A stretch of 10,588 nt of DNA from an uncultured Mycoplasmatota bacterium. Lineage in GTDB: Bacteria; Bacillota_I; Bacilli_A; RF39; UBA660. The DNA lies in the NCBI GenBank assembly GCA_900546715.1, contig UREA01000037.1, positions 1-10,588 of the forward strand. The letters are read 5' to 3'. Shown one piece after another: positions 1-6,107 of this stretch (position 1 is the first letter of the stretch; each line of letters begins with the position of its first letter). Under the pieces are notes generated by a model that did not search any database, was not told the DNA's origin, and was given only the letters and a program-made list of their open reading frames with translations. The position numbers and the translations under genes are program-made.

Positions 1-232
1 TGGCTTTTTTGATTTTTATTTTCGATTTCTTTATTTAAATTTTAACATAAAATGACGCTTTAGTATATAAAATTTAAGAAGCTACACATCCCAATATTAA
101 TTAGGTGTGTAGCTTCTTTGTATATCATTTTTTCAGTATGAAAGTATACTGATGTCCCTCCAAATTCTTTAAATAAAGCTTTAACTTTGTCTATTCCAAG
201 CTCTATAGCTATATTTTCAAATTGTGGAGGTA
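1..232. repeat. Direct repeat, copy 1 (internally deleted, contains Mor relic)
   Basis: This stretch matches 3670-4022 closely. The first 119 bases align without gaps and with only about three differences, at an offset of 3669. Copy 1 then lacks 118 bases that are present in copy 2 and resumes alignment at base 120. Similarity fades after about base 232. The left end is cut by the window edge inside what is, in copy 2, the 3' arm of a terminator, so this copy may continue outside the window. Both copies have the same orientation and enclose the rep gene and the secreted-protein operon. Confidence 0.9.
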
Positions 233-254
233 AGTCACTTATTTTTAATTCCAT
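60..254 (-). pseudogene. Mor-type transcription activator, C-terminal half deleted
   Basis: The open frame encodes 64 residues. Residues 1-45 match the N-terminal part of small clostridial Mor-family proteins (LPPQFENIAIELGIDKVKAL, then KEFGGTSVYF, then EKMIYK). Mor proteins activate phage or mobile-element transcription through a C-terminal helix-turn-helix. That helix-turn-helix is absent here: a 118-bp deletion relative to the second copy fuses residue ~46 to an out-of-frame tail (ATHLINIGMCSFLNFIY) read through the terminator stem. The ATG at 254-252 has no clear ribosome binding site. It lies 26 bases after the stop of the upstream 28-residue peptide gene. It is almost certainly non-functional; the family name rests on my recognition of the motif in copies 1 and 2 together. 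Confidence 0.7.
76..118. terminator. Hairpin terminator inside repeat copy 1
   Basis: Arms AAGAAGCTACACA (76-88) and TGTGTAGCTTCTT (106-118) pair perfectly over 13 bp around a 17-base loop. Flanking A-rich and T-rich bases give possible U-tracts on either strand. The equivalent hairpin in copy 2 lies at 3745-3787. It would end transcription of the Mor gene. Confidence 0.65.
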
Positions 255-280
255 AAAAAATATTATTAAAAACCGTAATT

Positions 281-367
281 TTATTTTTTAGACATATTAT
301 AAGCTATAATAATCATCATAATTACAGTTATTCCATATATATATATTCCATTCAATAATGCATCCAT
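281..367 (-). CDS. 28-residue single-helix membrane peptide
   Basis: The ATG at 367-365 is preceded by AAGAGGTAAAGT, a good ribosome binding site at normal spacing, and the frame ends at TAA 283-281. The product begins MDALLNGIYIYGITVIMMII and ends IAYNMSKK: one long hydrophobic helix (about residues 8-23) with a basic C-terminal tail. It follows the 313-residue membrane protein gene by 37 bases and is probably the last gene of that operon. I recognise no family. Small hydrophobic peptides of this form may be membrane-complex subunits, immunity peptides, type I toxins or leaderless bacteriocins; the sequence does not decide between these. Confidence 0.55.
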   Translation of the reverse strand: MDALLNGIYIYGITVIMMIIIAYNMSKK

Positions 368-404
368 ACTTTACCTCTTATTTTTTATATACTTACTCAT
401 ATTA

Positions 405-1346
405 TTATGGCTCTAGTATAAATTTAAAGGAACCGTATGCCAACGAACCATCATACGAGGTTGGGCTCGTTATTTTATATGGCATAGGAAAAGCGATTAC
501 TTGAAATAAAGAACTTTCATTAATATCTGGAAGAGTTAATTCAAATATTTGTTTTTCATTAGGATTTAAATTAAAATATTTTACATTTGAACCATTATTA
601 AATGCTACTTGATTCCAGTCACTGAACATAACTACTGCATAGTCTAAATTTTCTTTACTATAGTTTCCTAATGTTATATACACTTTATCACCGCTCTTGC
701 CTCTATATATAGATTGTTGTTCAAACTTATTAGAGCTTATCCATAAATTATCAATTGGACCTTTACTTGAAGATGTAAAATTACTTTCATACTTGATATT
801 TTCATCACTATTTTCTAAATTAAATCTTTTGGACAGAACTGTTTGGAGTGATATAATTTCACCTACATCAAAATTTTCCGGCATGAAATTAGGATTCTTT
901 ATAACTATATAGGTTAACTCCTTACTATTTTTAGGTATTTCTATCTCTATATCAAGAGCTATTTGGTCTACTTTTTCTGTACTAAATAAGTAGCTATTAT
1001 GCATTTTTCCATTGATTTTAATTGGAGATAGTTCAAAATCAATCATAGCAATTAATAAATAGTCTCTATTTTCATCTATCTTCTGCATCAAATCAATTGT
1101 ATGATGAACAGTATTATTATTTGACATATTAATAGTATTTCCATCATCTATTAAATTTCCATTATCATCAAGTACTCCTATTGCTACGTATGTATCAAAT
1201 TCATTTAAATATGATAATTGTTTATTTCGCGTTTTTAATTCATTATTTGTTATATTATTATAGAAATATATAAAAATCAGAACTATTATAAAAACAATAA
1301 TAATAAATGTTTTTTTTGTTTTTAATCTAGTTAAGAATTTTACCAT
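405..1346 (-). CDS. Membrane-anchored extracellular protein, unknown function (313 aa)
   Basis: The N-terminus carries a positively charged stretch (KFLTRLKTKK) followed by a transmembrane helix at about residues 13-29 (FIIIVFIIVLIFIYFY). About 280 residues follow that should lie outside the cell. This part is rich in polar residues and alternating hydrophobics typical of beta-sheet folds, has no cysteine, and shows no catalytic motif that I know. The start ATG overlaps the last 7 bases of the upstream secreted-protein gene (ATGGTAA), so the two are very likely translationally coupled and act together. A 28-residue membrane peptide gene follows 37 bases later. The pairing of a secreted protein with a membrane-anchored partner suggests an export, receptor or immunity role, but this is inference. 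Confidence 0.85.
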   Translation of the reverse strand: MVKFLTRLKTKKTFIIIVFIIVLIFIYFYNNITNNELKTRNKQLSYLNEFDTYVAIGVLDDNGNLIDDGNTINMSNNNTVHHTIDLMQKIDENRDYLLIAMIDFELSPIKINGKMHNSYLFSTEKVDQIALDIEIEIPKNSKELTYIVIKNPNFMPENFDVGEIISLQTVLSKRFNLENSDENIKYESNFTSSSKGPIDNLWISSNKFEQQSIYRGKSGDKVYITLGNYSKENLDYAVVMFSDWNQVAFNNGSNVKYFNLNPNEKQIFELTLPDINESSLFQVIAFPMPYKITSPTSYDGSLAYGSFKFILEP

Positions 1347-1822
1347 GAGTCACGTGTTTCATGATTTATAGTATAGTATCCAGCATCTCTATATTCATGA
1401 TTCCCTAAAGCCCATTTTCCCCATGACGTCAAACCTGAAGGAGTTGCTGTTGCACTTACATAAGATGAGTTCTTCATAGAGTCAAAATCAGACGCATTAA
1501 GAGAACCATTACTATTATAAACTCTTGACCTAGCTGATACATAATCAATTGATCGAGTTACGCTTGATGATGCTATAGCTTTTATAATTCCAGACTGACA
1601 ACGTATTCTAGATGTTACCGTATACGCAGAACGAATATTAAAAGGTGTTTCTGTATCTAAAGACTTTGAAGGTGTAGATTTTTCAGCTACTGGCGAAAGA
1701 TCTACTATTGTTTTATTTGTTAGTTTTCCTAACTCACTAGAACTATCTGCAAATGATAGTGTTCCAGAAGTAATTAGACTTGAAACTATAAGTGTAGAGC
1801 ATATAATTTTTTTTATTTTCAT
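1340..1822 (-). CDS. Secreted protein of unknown function (160 aa)
   Basis: Residues 1-25 form a clear Sec signal peptide (MKIKKIICSTLIVSSLITSG then TLSFA), with likely cleavage before DSS. The mature part has a low-complexity linker to about residue 65, then a compact domain of about 95 residues rich in Ser, Tyr, Trp and Arg. That domain has a single cysteine (C75), a segment SARSRVYNSNGS, and an aromatic end (WGKWALGNHEYRD ... YYTINHETRDSW). AAGGGGGT lies about 5 bases before the ATG. The stop codon overlaps the start of the next gene. I recognise no family. A small secreted domain coupled to a membrane-anchored partner resembles a bacteriocin/partner or surface-adhesion pair, but no motif proves it. 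Confidence 0.85.
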   Translation of the reverse strand: MKIKKIICSTLIVSSLITSGTLSFADSSSELGKLTNKTIVDLSPVAEKSTPSKSLDTETPFNIRSAYTVTSRIRCQSGIIKAIASSSVTRSIDYVSARSRVYNSNGSLNASDFDSMKNSSYVSATATPSGLTSWGKWALGNHEYRDAGYYTINHETRDSW

Positions 1823-1851
1823 AAAGTACCCCCTTAATTTTCATAAAGTAC
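1815..1851. repeat. 15-bp direct repeat duplicating a start region
   Basis: ATTTTCATAAAGTAC occurs at 1815-1829 and 1837-1851, a spacing of 22 bp. Read on the minus strand, each copy contains an ATG preceded by GTACTTT. Only the downstream ATG (1822-1820) has the AAGGGGGT ribosome site. The upstream ATG (1844-1842) opens a short frame that overlaps the true start out of phase. This looks like a local tandem duplication. Confidence 0.8.
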
Positions 1852-1908
1852 TTGCCAAATTTATAAAATTAGACAGTATGTAATCAGTTCTCTATATTAT
1901 TATAAATT

Positions 1909-1947
1909 CCTTCTCTATATAGTTAAATAATAACTATATAGAGAAGG
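1909..1947. terminator. Perfect 17-bp inverted repeat at the end of the micropeptide gene
   Basis: Arms 1909-1925 and 1931-1947 (CCTTCTCTATATAGTTA and its complement) pair perfectly around the loop AATAA. On the minus strand the stem covers the last 11 codons and stop of the 28-residue peptide gene and is followed by GGAATTTATAATA, which is only a weak U-tract. It may be a terminator, an attenuating or translation-controlling hairpin, or an operator. The next gene (1822) starts 87 bases further on. Confidence 0.6.
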
Positions 1948-2001
1948 GTAACCAATATAAGATAGCAGCAATATAAAAAGTAATAGAGTAAATTTCTTCA
2001 T
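1915..2001 (-). CDS. 28-residue hydrophobic micropeptide
   Basis: AAGGAGATTTACAG immediately precedes the ATG at 2001-1999, one of the best ribosome sites in the window (AAGGAG, 8-base spacing). The frame ends at TAG 1917-1915. The product is MKKFTLLLFILLLSYIGYPS followed by LYSYYLTI: two lysines, then a membrane-spanning hydrophobic run, then a tyrosine-rich tail. The end of the gene is buried in a perfect 17-bp hairpin. It lies between rep and the secreted-protein operon, and its ribosome site touches the stop of the frameshifted xLYKYVV frame upstream. I know no family. Size, hydrophobicity and the structured 3' end would suit a type I toxin or a membrane-acting signal, but no antisense RNA was identified. 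Confidence 0.5.
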   Translation of the reverse strand: MKKFTLLLFILLLSYIGYPSLYSYYLTI

Positions 2002-2013
2002 CTGTAAATCTCC

Positions 2014-2083
2014 TTATGTAATAGAATGCTCCATTATAATACTACCGTACACAGCCCACAACCACATATTTATAAAGACCCAT
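2014..2083 (-). pseudogene. Frameshifted small ORF (MGLYKYVV...) after rep
   Basis: The ATG at 2083-2081 opens a frame reading MGLYKYVVVGCVR and then stops. Removing one T from GGTTGT restores a 22-residue frame, MGLYKYVVWAVYGSIIMEHS then IT, that ends at TAA 2016-2014, directly against the ribosome site of the 28-residue micropeptide. The DNA of the first codons matches 6148-6172 in 24 of 25 bases, where the corresponding frame (MALYKYVVW...) is open. No convincing ribosome site precedes this copy. It could be a decayed peptide gene, or a DNA/RNA element conserved for other reasons. Confidence 0.35.
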
Positions 2084-2104
2084 TTCAGTTGACAAAAAAT
2101 AATA

Positions 2105-3397
2105 CTAAATTTCTTTACATAATTTACTCACTGCTTGTCTACTTATTCCTAGTTCTTGAGCTATTTTAGACTGATTTAATCCTTTACTTAAAAATACTTT
2201 TATTTTCTCTATTCTATCTTTCTTATCTTGTTCTCTCTTAGTTAAACCTTCTTCATTTCTTCTATCTACTCTTCTCTTTTTATTCTTTCTATCATACTTT
2301 TCATCAATTCCTATAATAGTCTTCATATACTTTTGCTCTTTACTTGTAATTCCTAACCTATCAATTAATGTTTCATTCTTATACCAATAACCTTCCTTAT
2401 CCCTCATGCCTTTAGAAACTCTCTTACGCTCACCACTTCTTAAACCTTGCTCATACGCTATAAATTTATCTATAGCCTTTGGTATACACCTTAAAACAGC
2501 TTGTACTTCTGTTTCTTTAAGTGGCTCAGTAAACGCATTATTAAACTCTATAACTATATTTTCAAGTTCATAATTATCTCTAACGTAAATCCCCTTCCAG
2601 TATGCATAACAATGCACAGCCATATTTCTATACCCTGTCATTTCATACTTTCTAAGCCTGCATAAGGTTTCTAAATCATTGGCTCTTTCCATATGTAAGC
2701 TATATGAGTTAAAGAATCTATTTGAAATAACCTTGTTATCTATCTTTTTAGTTTGCTGCATCTTTAATTGATGCGTTTTAGGTTTATAGTTTAAATACTC
2801 TTCTCTTAATTCATACATAGAATACTCTACATCATTGTCTATATATAAAACCTTGCAATCAGTGTCACTCTTAGAATTTATAGTCCCTGGAAGTCTTAGT
2901 ACTCTTGCACCATCTGTAGCTCTTCTATCAGCCCCTAAATGCTTTAAATTATAATATATATAATCTTGTAGTTCTTGCCATGTATTTAAAGCCCCAAAAG
3001 GCGCATTTTGTATTCTCCAATAAAGATGTACACCTCTTCCACTATCTGTTACCATGGTTGGCTTAGGTATTTTACCTTCATAATGCATTATCCATATCAT
3101 ATAAACTGTTTCAGCCTTTTCAAGTCCCATGCTTTCACAGTCTATATCTTGAAATAATGCTCTAAATTGTCTTATATTTTCTACTCTTCTTTTTGGTATA
3201 TACATTGTATTTGGCGCTAGAAATACATCTTCTTTTTTATGTAATTCTTCTACAATGTCTCTTAGTCCATCATTTTTAGTATTATATATTTTAATAGTTC
3301 GCTCACCACTATTATTTTCATCATCTAATTTTAATATTTGTATATAACCATCTGTACTTTCGTTATATAAATGGTCACAAAAGTCTGTCATTTGCAT
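2105..3397 (-). CDS. Plasmid replication initiator, primase-like domain plus C-terminal HTH
   Basis: The protein has 430 residues. Motifs of the archaeo-eukaryotic primase fold are visible: a metal-binding acidic pair in FQDID (D84, D86), SGRGVH (119-124, the sxH-type motif) and TDGARVLRLPGT (161-172). Such proteins open and prime plasmid origins. The middle (about 280-312) looks like the helical region that follows the primase core in these Reps. The C-terminal 30 residues form a helix-turn-helix (LNQSKIAQELGISRQAVSKL). The frame is open back to 3463, but the ATG at 3397-3395 follows TAGAGGGGAA at good spacing and lies downstream of a likely promoter, so I chose it. Palindromes in the upstream 200 bp may be origin or control sites. 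It could be a Rep of a defective element, but the frame is intact. Confidence 0.85.
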   Translation of the reverse strand: MQMTDFCDHLYNESTDGYIQILKLDDENNSGERTIKIYNTKNDGLRDIVEELHKKEDVFLAPNTMYIPKRRVENIRQFRALFQDIDCESMGLEKAETVYMIWIMHYEGKIPKPTMVTDSGRGVHLYWRIQNAPFGALNTWQELQDYIYYNLKHLGADRRATDGARVLRLPGTINSKSDTDCKVLYIDNDVEYSMYELREEYLNYKPKTHQLKMQQTKKIDNKVISNRFFNSYSLHMERANDLETLCRLRKYEMTGYRNMAVHCYAYWKGIYVRDNYELENIVIEFNNAFTEPLKETEVQAVLRCIPKAIDKFIAYEQGLRSGERKRVSKGMRDKEGYWYKNETLIDRLGITSKEQKYMKTIIGIDEKYDRKNKKRRVDRRNEEGLTKREQDKKDRIEKIKVFLSKGLNQSKIAQELGISRQAVSKLCKEI

Positions 3398-3434
3398 AAA
3401 AAAATTCCCCTCTACTTTTAGTATGTTGACACTA

Positions 3435-3463
3435 AAGATAAGGAGACTCACCGATTTTTTCAA
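3435..3463 (-). promoter_or_regulatory. Candidate sigma-A promoter of rep
   Basis: On the minus strand TTGAAA (3463-3458), a 17-base spacer and TATCTT (3440-3435) would start transcription about 30 bases before the rep ribosome site. The fit is moderate. It overlaps the longer possible rep frame, which supports the downstream start codon. Confidence 0.4.
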
Positions 3464-3490
3464 TAAGTAATACTTAATCTAAATTAAAAC

Positions 3491-3617
3491 TTATTGATTT
3501 ATGAATAAATTTTATACTGTTTTAAATATCAAAATTATTGATGTTTATGAATTAATATGATAATATTAATTCATAATAACAATATAAAAAATTCTCTGAT
3601 GAGAGTTCTCTCTTATC
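3491..3617. other. Putative rep control/origin region with palindromes
   Basis: This gene-free stretch upstream of rep holds three structures. There is an imperfect direct repeat (TTATTGATTTATGAATAAAT at 3491-3510 and a version with two extra bases at 3535-3556). There is a perfect inverted repeat with 14-bp arms at 3545-3576 (TTATGAATTAATAT, loop GATA). There is also a GATGAGAG/CTCTTATC hairpin at 3598-3617 with one G-T pair. AT-rich repeats just upstream of a plasmid initiator gene are typical of iterons or operators, but with only two direct copies the assignment is tentative. Confidence 0.45.
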
Positions 3618-3631
3618 TAGAGTGTGTATAT

Positions 3632-3678
3632 AAAAAGCTAGGAATAAGTCGCCAAACTTATAAGATTCCTGGCTTTTT
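3632..3678. terminator. Bidirectional hairpin terminator
   Basis: AAAAAGCTAGGAAT (3632-3645) pairs with ATTCCTGGCTTTTT (3665-3678) with one G-T pair, and an inner ATAAGT/ACTTAT pairing strengthens it. T-runs lie on both sides. It separates the Mor relic (copy 2) from the rep control region. The right arm is also the start of the long direct repeat. Confidence 0.7.
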
Positions 3679-3744
3679 TGATTTTTATTTTCGATTTCTT
3701 TATTTAAATTTTAACATAAAATGACGCTTTAGTATATAAAATTT

Positions 3745-3787
3745 AAAAAGCTACACATCCCAATATTAATCAGGTGTGTAGTTTCTT
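3745..3787. terminator. Hairpin terminator after Mor relic copy 2
   Basis: AAAAAGCTACACA (3745-3757) pairs with TGTGTAGTTTCTT (3775-3787) with G-T and A-C imperfections; T- and A-runs flank it. It corresponds to the perfect hairpin at 76-118. Confidence 0.55.
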
Positions 3788-4021
3788 TTTTTATGCCTAT
3801 TTATAATAGCTCTTATGTAACTTTCAGACATATTGTATTTAGCTGCTAATTCTTTATGATTAAATCCATTATATTCTGATACTATTTCTCTATCACGAGC
3901 ATCTTTGTATATCATTTTTTCAGTAGGAAAGTACACAGATGTTCCCCCAAATTCTTTAAATAAAAGCTTTAACTTTGTCTATTCCAAGCTCTATAGCTAT
4001 ATTTTCAAATTGTACAGGTAG
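3766..4021 (-). pseudogene. Mor-type transcription activator, frameshifted and without start
   Basis: In two frames the minus strand reads LPVQFENIAIELGIDKVKA, then, after a one-base shift, FKEFGGTSVYFPTEKMIYK. It continues with a helix-turn-helix (FNHKELAAKYNMSESYIRAI) and ends INRHKKRNYTPD at a TAA (3768-3766). Together this is the usual layout and length (~90 aa) of clostridial Mor-family activators. An extra A at 3958-3966 breaks the frame (KVKAFI then stop), and the 5' end has no ATG near the expected place. It keeps the DNA-binding half that copy 1 has lost, whereas copy 1 keeps the start and correct phase. Neither copy can make a full protein. Confidence 0.75.
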
Positions 4022-4125
4022 ATTAATTATAAAAACTCTTTTATTTAATAAAAAATATATTTATATGTCCAAAATAAATTAATATATTTTTGATATTAGA
4101 TTATAAAACTTATAATATACAAATA

Positions 4126-5466
4126 CTAATAAAATTTAGAATAATAACCTGTAAAAAACTTTAATAATTCATCAGAAGAAATATTCCCCTGTAATTCTCC
4201 ATAATTAAATCCAATTTGATAAACTAATTTTTTATCTTCATTTATAAATTTATATCCATCTGTATTTGGTTCATCAAGTAATATTAAATTATTAAGTTGT
4301 TCTTTAGGAATAAACTTTACTGATTTTGACATTATTGTACACGTTTTACCTTCATTATTTTGATAAGTATATTTTTTTTGAACATCATATCCATTGCCTA
4401 TAAGAGTTTCTTTTTTATTAATGAGTTTAAATTCTCCTACTAATTTTATATCATTTTCATCTATGTCCAAATCAATATCTTTATAATCTTTAAGAAATTT
4501 ATTATACATACTTAATTTAAAATCAGTTATTGCATTTAATATAGATTCACAAAGTTCCTTAATTTGATTAAAATCTATAGATTCAATATTATCCTCTGCA
4601 TCATCATACAACCTAGCTTTTGCATAGTCATTACATAAATTTATTACAGGTATTTCCCCCATATAAAAAGAAAGATCATCTGATGATCCTCCGCCTGATA
4701 AATTAAACTCCTTATTAGTCAATTTATCCATCATAATAGATATTATATTATTTTCTCCATTAACAGTTTGCATTATAATAGGGCCTTTCCCTTTTTCTCC
4801 TACCATATCAATATTTATACAGCCTAATATATTATTTTTTTCATCTTCATCAAGGCTTGAAACAAACTTTCTTGATCCAGATCTAAAATACTCTTCTGCA
4901 CTAAAAAATACTATACCTATATTAAATTCATCATTATAATCACTCAATACTCTTGCTAGTTCTAATACAGTAGCACTACCTGATGCGTTATCTACAATAC
5001 CAATAGTATCACTTGTTGAATCATAATGTGCTGTTAAATATAATGTCTTCTTATTTTTATCAAAGTTGCGTTGAGTAGCAATTATATTCCTAGCCTTTCC
5101 TATAGAATCAGAGTTATAAAAATTGTTATTTAAATAATCTAAATTAGTTTCAGATTGTACAGTTGTATATTGATCTTGTTTATATACATCAAATTCTTGA
5201 AACATAACAGAATAACCGTATTTAGTAAGTTGATTATTTATATATTCTGAAGATTCTATCTCTCCATCTGATCCATAATTTCGTACATTTGACGATATCT
5301 TTTTTATATTTTCTTTTAATAAATTTTCATTTATAGTTATGTCTTTACTTTTATACTTTATTTGATTATTATCTTCACTTTGATTTGTAGATAATTTTTT
5401 ACTTTCAGAGCATCCAGTTAATAATAAAATCATACTTAATAGTATAATTAACTTATTTACGTTCAA
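4126..5466 (-). CDS. M28-family zinc-peptidase lipoprotein (variant metal site)
   Basis: The protein has 446 residues, counted from a TTG at 5466-5464 preceded by AGAGGGGTG at 9 bases. A GTG at 5478 in the same frame lies inside that ribosome site and is less likely. The signal peptide ends in a lipobox LLTGC (C19), so the product is anchored outside the membrane. The M28 aminopeptidase fold shows AHYDS (H147, D149), VDNASG (D159), SAEE (E191/E192) and NIDMVG (D220). Where M28 enzymes normally have Tyr-His-Thr...Asp-Thr, this one reads YDDAEDNIESID, so the last zinc-binding His appears to be Asp (D288). Such enzymes remove N-terminal residues from peptides. A C-terminal region of about 110 residues has no recognised motif. 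The gene follows the broken SH3 gene and a terminator. Confidence 0.85.
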   Translation of the reverse strand: MNVNKLIILLSMILLLTGCSESKKLSTNQSEDNNQIKYKSKDITINENLLKENIKKISSNVRNYGSDGEIESSEYINNQLTKYGYSVMFQEFDVYKQDQYTTVQSETNLDYLNNNFYNSDSIGKARNIIATQRNFDKNKKTLYLTAHYDSTSDTIGIVDNASGSATVLELARVLSDYNDEFNIGIVFFSAEEYFRSGSRKFVSSLDEDEKNNILGCINIDMVGEKGKGPIIMQTVNGENNIISIMMDKLTNKEFNLSGGGSSDDLSFYMGEIPVINLCNDYAKARLYDDAEDNIESIDFNQIKELCESILNAITDFKLSMYNKFLKDYKDIDLDIDENDIKLVGEFKLINKKETLIGNGYDVQKKYTYQNNEGKTCTIMSKSVKFIPKEQLNNLILLDEPNTDGYKFINEDKKLVYQIGFNYGELQGNISSDELLKFFTGYYSKFY

Positions 5467-5490
5467 AATATAATTCACCCCTCTTAAACA

Positions 5491-5516
5491 AAAGACTTAC
5501 TATATAGTAAGTCTTT
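5491..5516. terminator. Perfect palindrome terminator between SH3 gene and peptidase
   Basis: AAAGACTTACTAT pairs completely with its complement in a 26-base palindrome. The T-runs on either side make it a likely terminator for the SH3 gene. It lies directly before the peptidase ribosome site. Confidence 0.65.
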
Positions 5517-5524
5517 GTTTATAT

Positions 5525-5860
5525 TTATCCTATATGATTAAGGTATTTATCTGCAACCCATCCATTACCATACTTACTTTGTATTTCTTGCCACCACATT
5601 CCATTTGCATATTTTTGCTTAGTATATGTAGTTATTACAGTTACACCTTTAGGTAATTGTCCAACTACTTTATATGATGTTCCTGCGTTAGATCTAATAT
5701 TTACATTTGATGCATTTACAACAGCATATTGAGCTCTCGGTTAAACTATTTCATTTTTATTATCCTCACTTATATAATTAGTAACTTCATTTGCAAATGA
5801 CACCATTGTAGTTGAAGTCATCGCTAATATTGCACTTAAGCATAATAATTTCTTTTTCAT
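5525..5860 (-). pseudogene. Secreted bacterial SH3-domain protein, interrupted by TAA
   Basis: The ATG at 5860-5858 follows TAGGGGGATATAT. Codons 1-23 give a signal peptide (MKKKLLCLSAILAMTSTTMV then SFA). A short acidic linker reaches codon 39, and codon 40 is TAA (5743-5741). The same frame then continues open to 5525 with a classic SH3_3 domain: AVVNASNVNIRSNAGTSYKV, then VGQLPKGVTVITTYTK, then MWWQEIQSKYGNGWVADKYL. Full length would be about 110 residues, usual for small secreted SH3 proteins that bind cell wall. The upstream part keeps a good start while the SH3 part has no start of its own, so this is one gene broken by a single nonsense codon, unless the stop is suppressed or is a sequencing error. 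Confidence 0.8.
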
Positions 5861-6041
5861 ATATATCCCCCTATATTTTTAATAATTTATCAATTTAAGT
5901 GTATAATATTAAGTTTCCATATTAAAGTATTTCTATAAACAAAATTAACTTAATATAACACATCAAATGACACTATCTCTAATTTGTATTTATTCTATAA
6001 CATAAATTTATTAAAAATTCATATTTAAGCTTTTAATGTTA

Positions 6042-6060
6042 TTACATAACTGTTATGTAA
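6042..6060. other. Palindrome TTACATAAC-T-GTTATGTAA downstream of recombinase
   Basis: This is a perfect 9-bp inverted repeat around a single T. Its half-site TACATAAC...GTTAT also occurs in the longer hairpin at 7063-7098, so related palindromes lie on both sides of the recombinase gene (6183-6935). The stretch 5861-6107 otherwise shows nothing that I can assign except the upstream region of the SH3 gene. Confidence 0.55.
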
Positions 6061-6107
6061 AAGATCTTACTATCTCTATTAGCTTATTACACAGATAATA
6101 ATTGACA

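Larger units (their letters stand above)
3670..4022. repeat. Direct repeat, copy 2 (full length, contains Mor relic)
   Basis: This is the longer copy of the repeat at 1-232. It retains the 118 bases missing from copy 1 (between the two TCTTT at 3784-3788 and 3902-3906) and has one extra A in the run at 3958-3966. It lies in direct orientation, 3669 bp from copy 1 at corresponding points. Confidence 0.9.

Noticed and set aside
697..912. Plus-strand open frame of 71 codons
   Set aside because: It lies wholly inside the 313-residue minus-strand gene, has no ribosome site, and reads like an antisense shadow.
1340..1822. Possible lactococcin 972-type bacteriocin
   Set aside because: The secreted size and aromatic C-terminus are suggestive, but the family pattern cannot be aligned convincingly, and the usual seven-helix and ABC partner genes are absent.
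3398..3463. Longer N-terminus for rep (22 extra codons)
   Set aside because: No ribosome site before 3463, it overlaps the likely promoter, and a strong ribosome site stands before the ATG at 3397.
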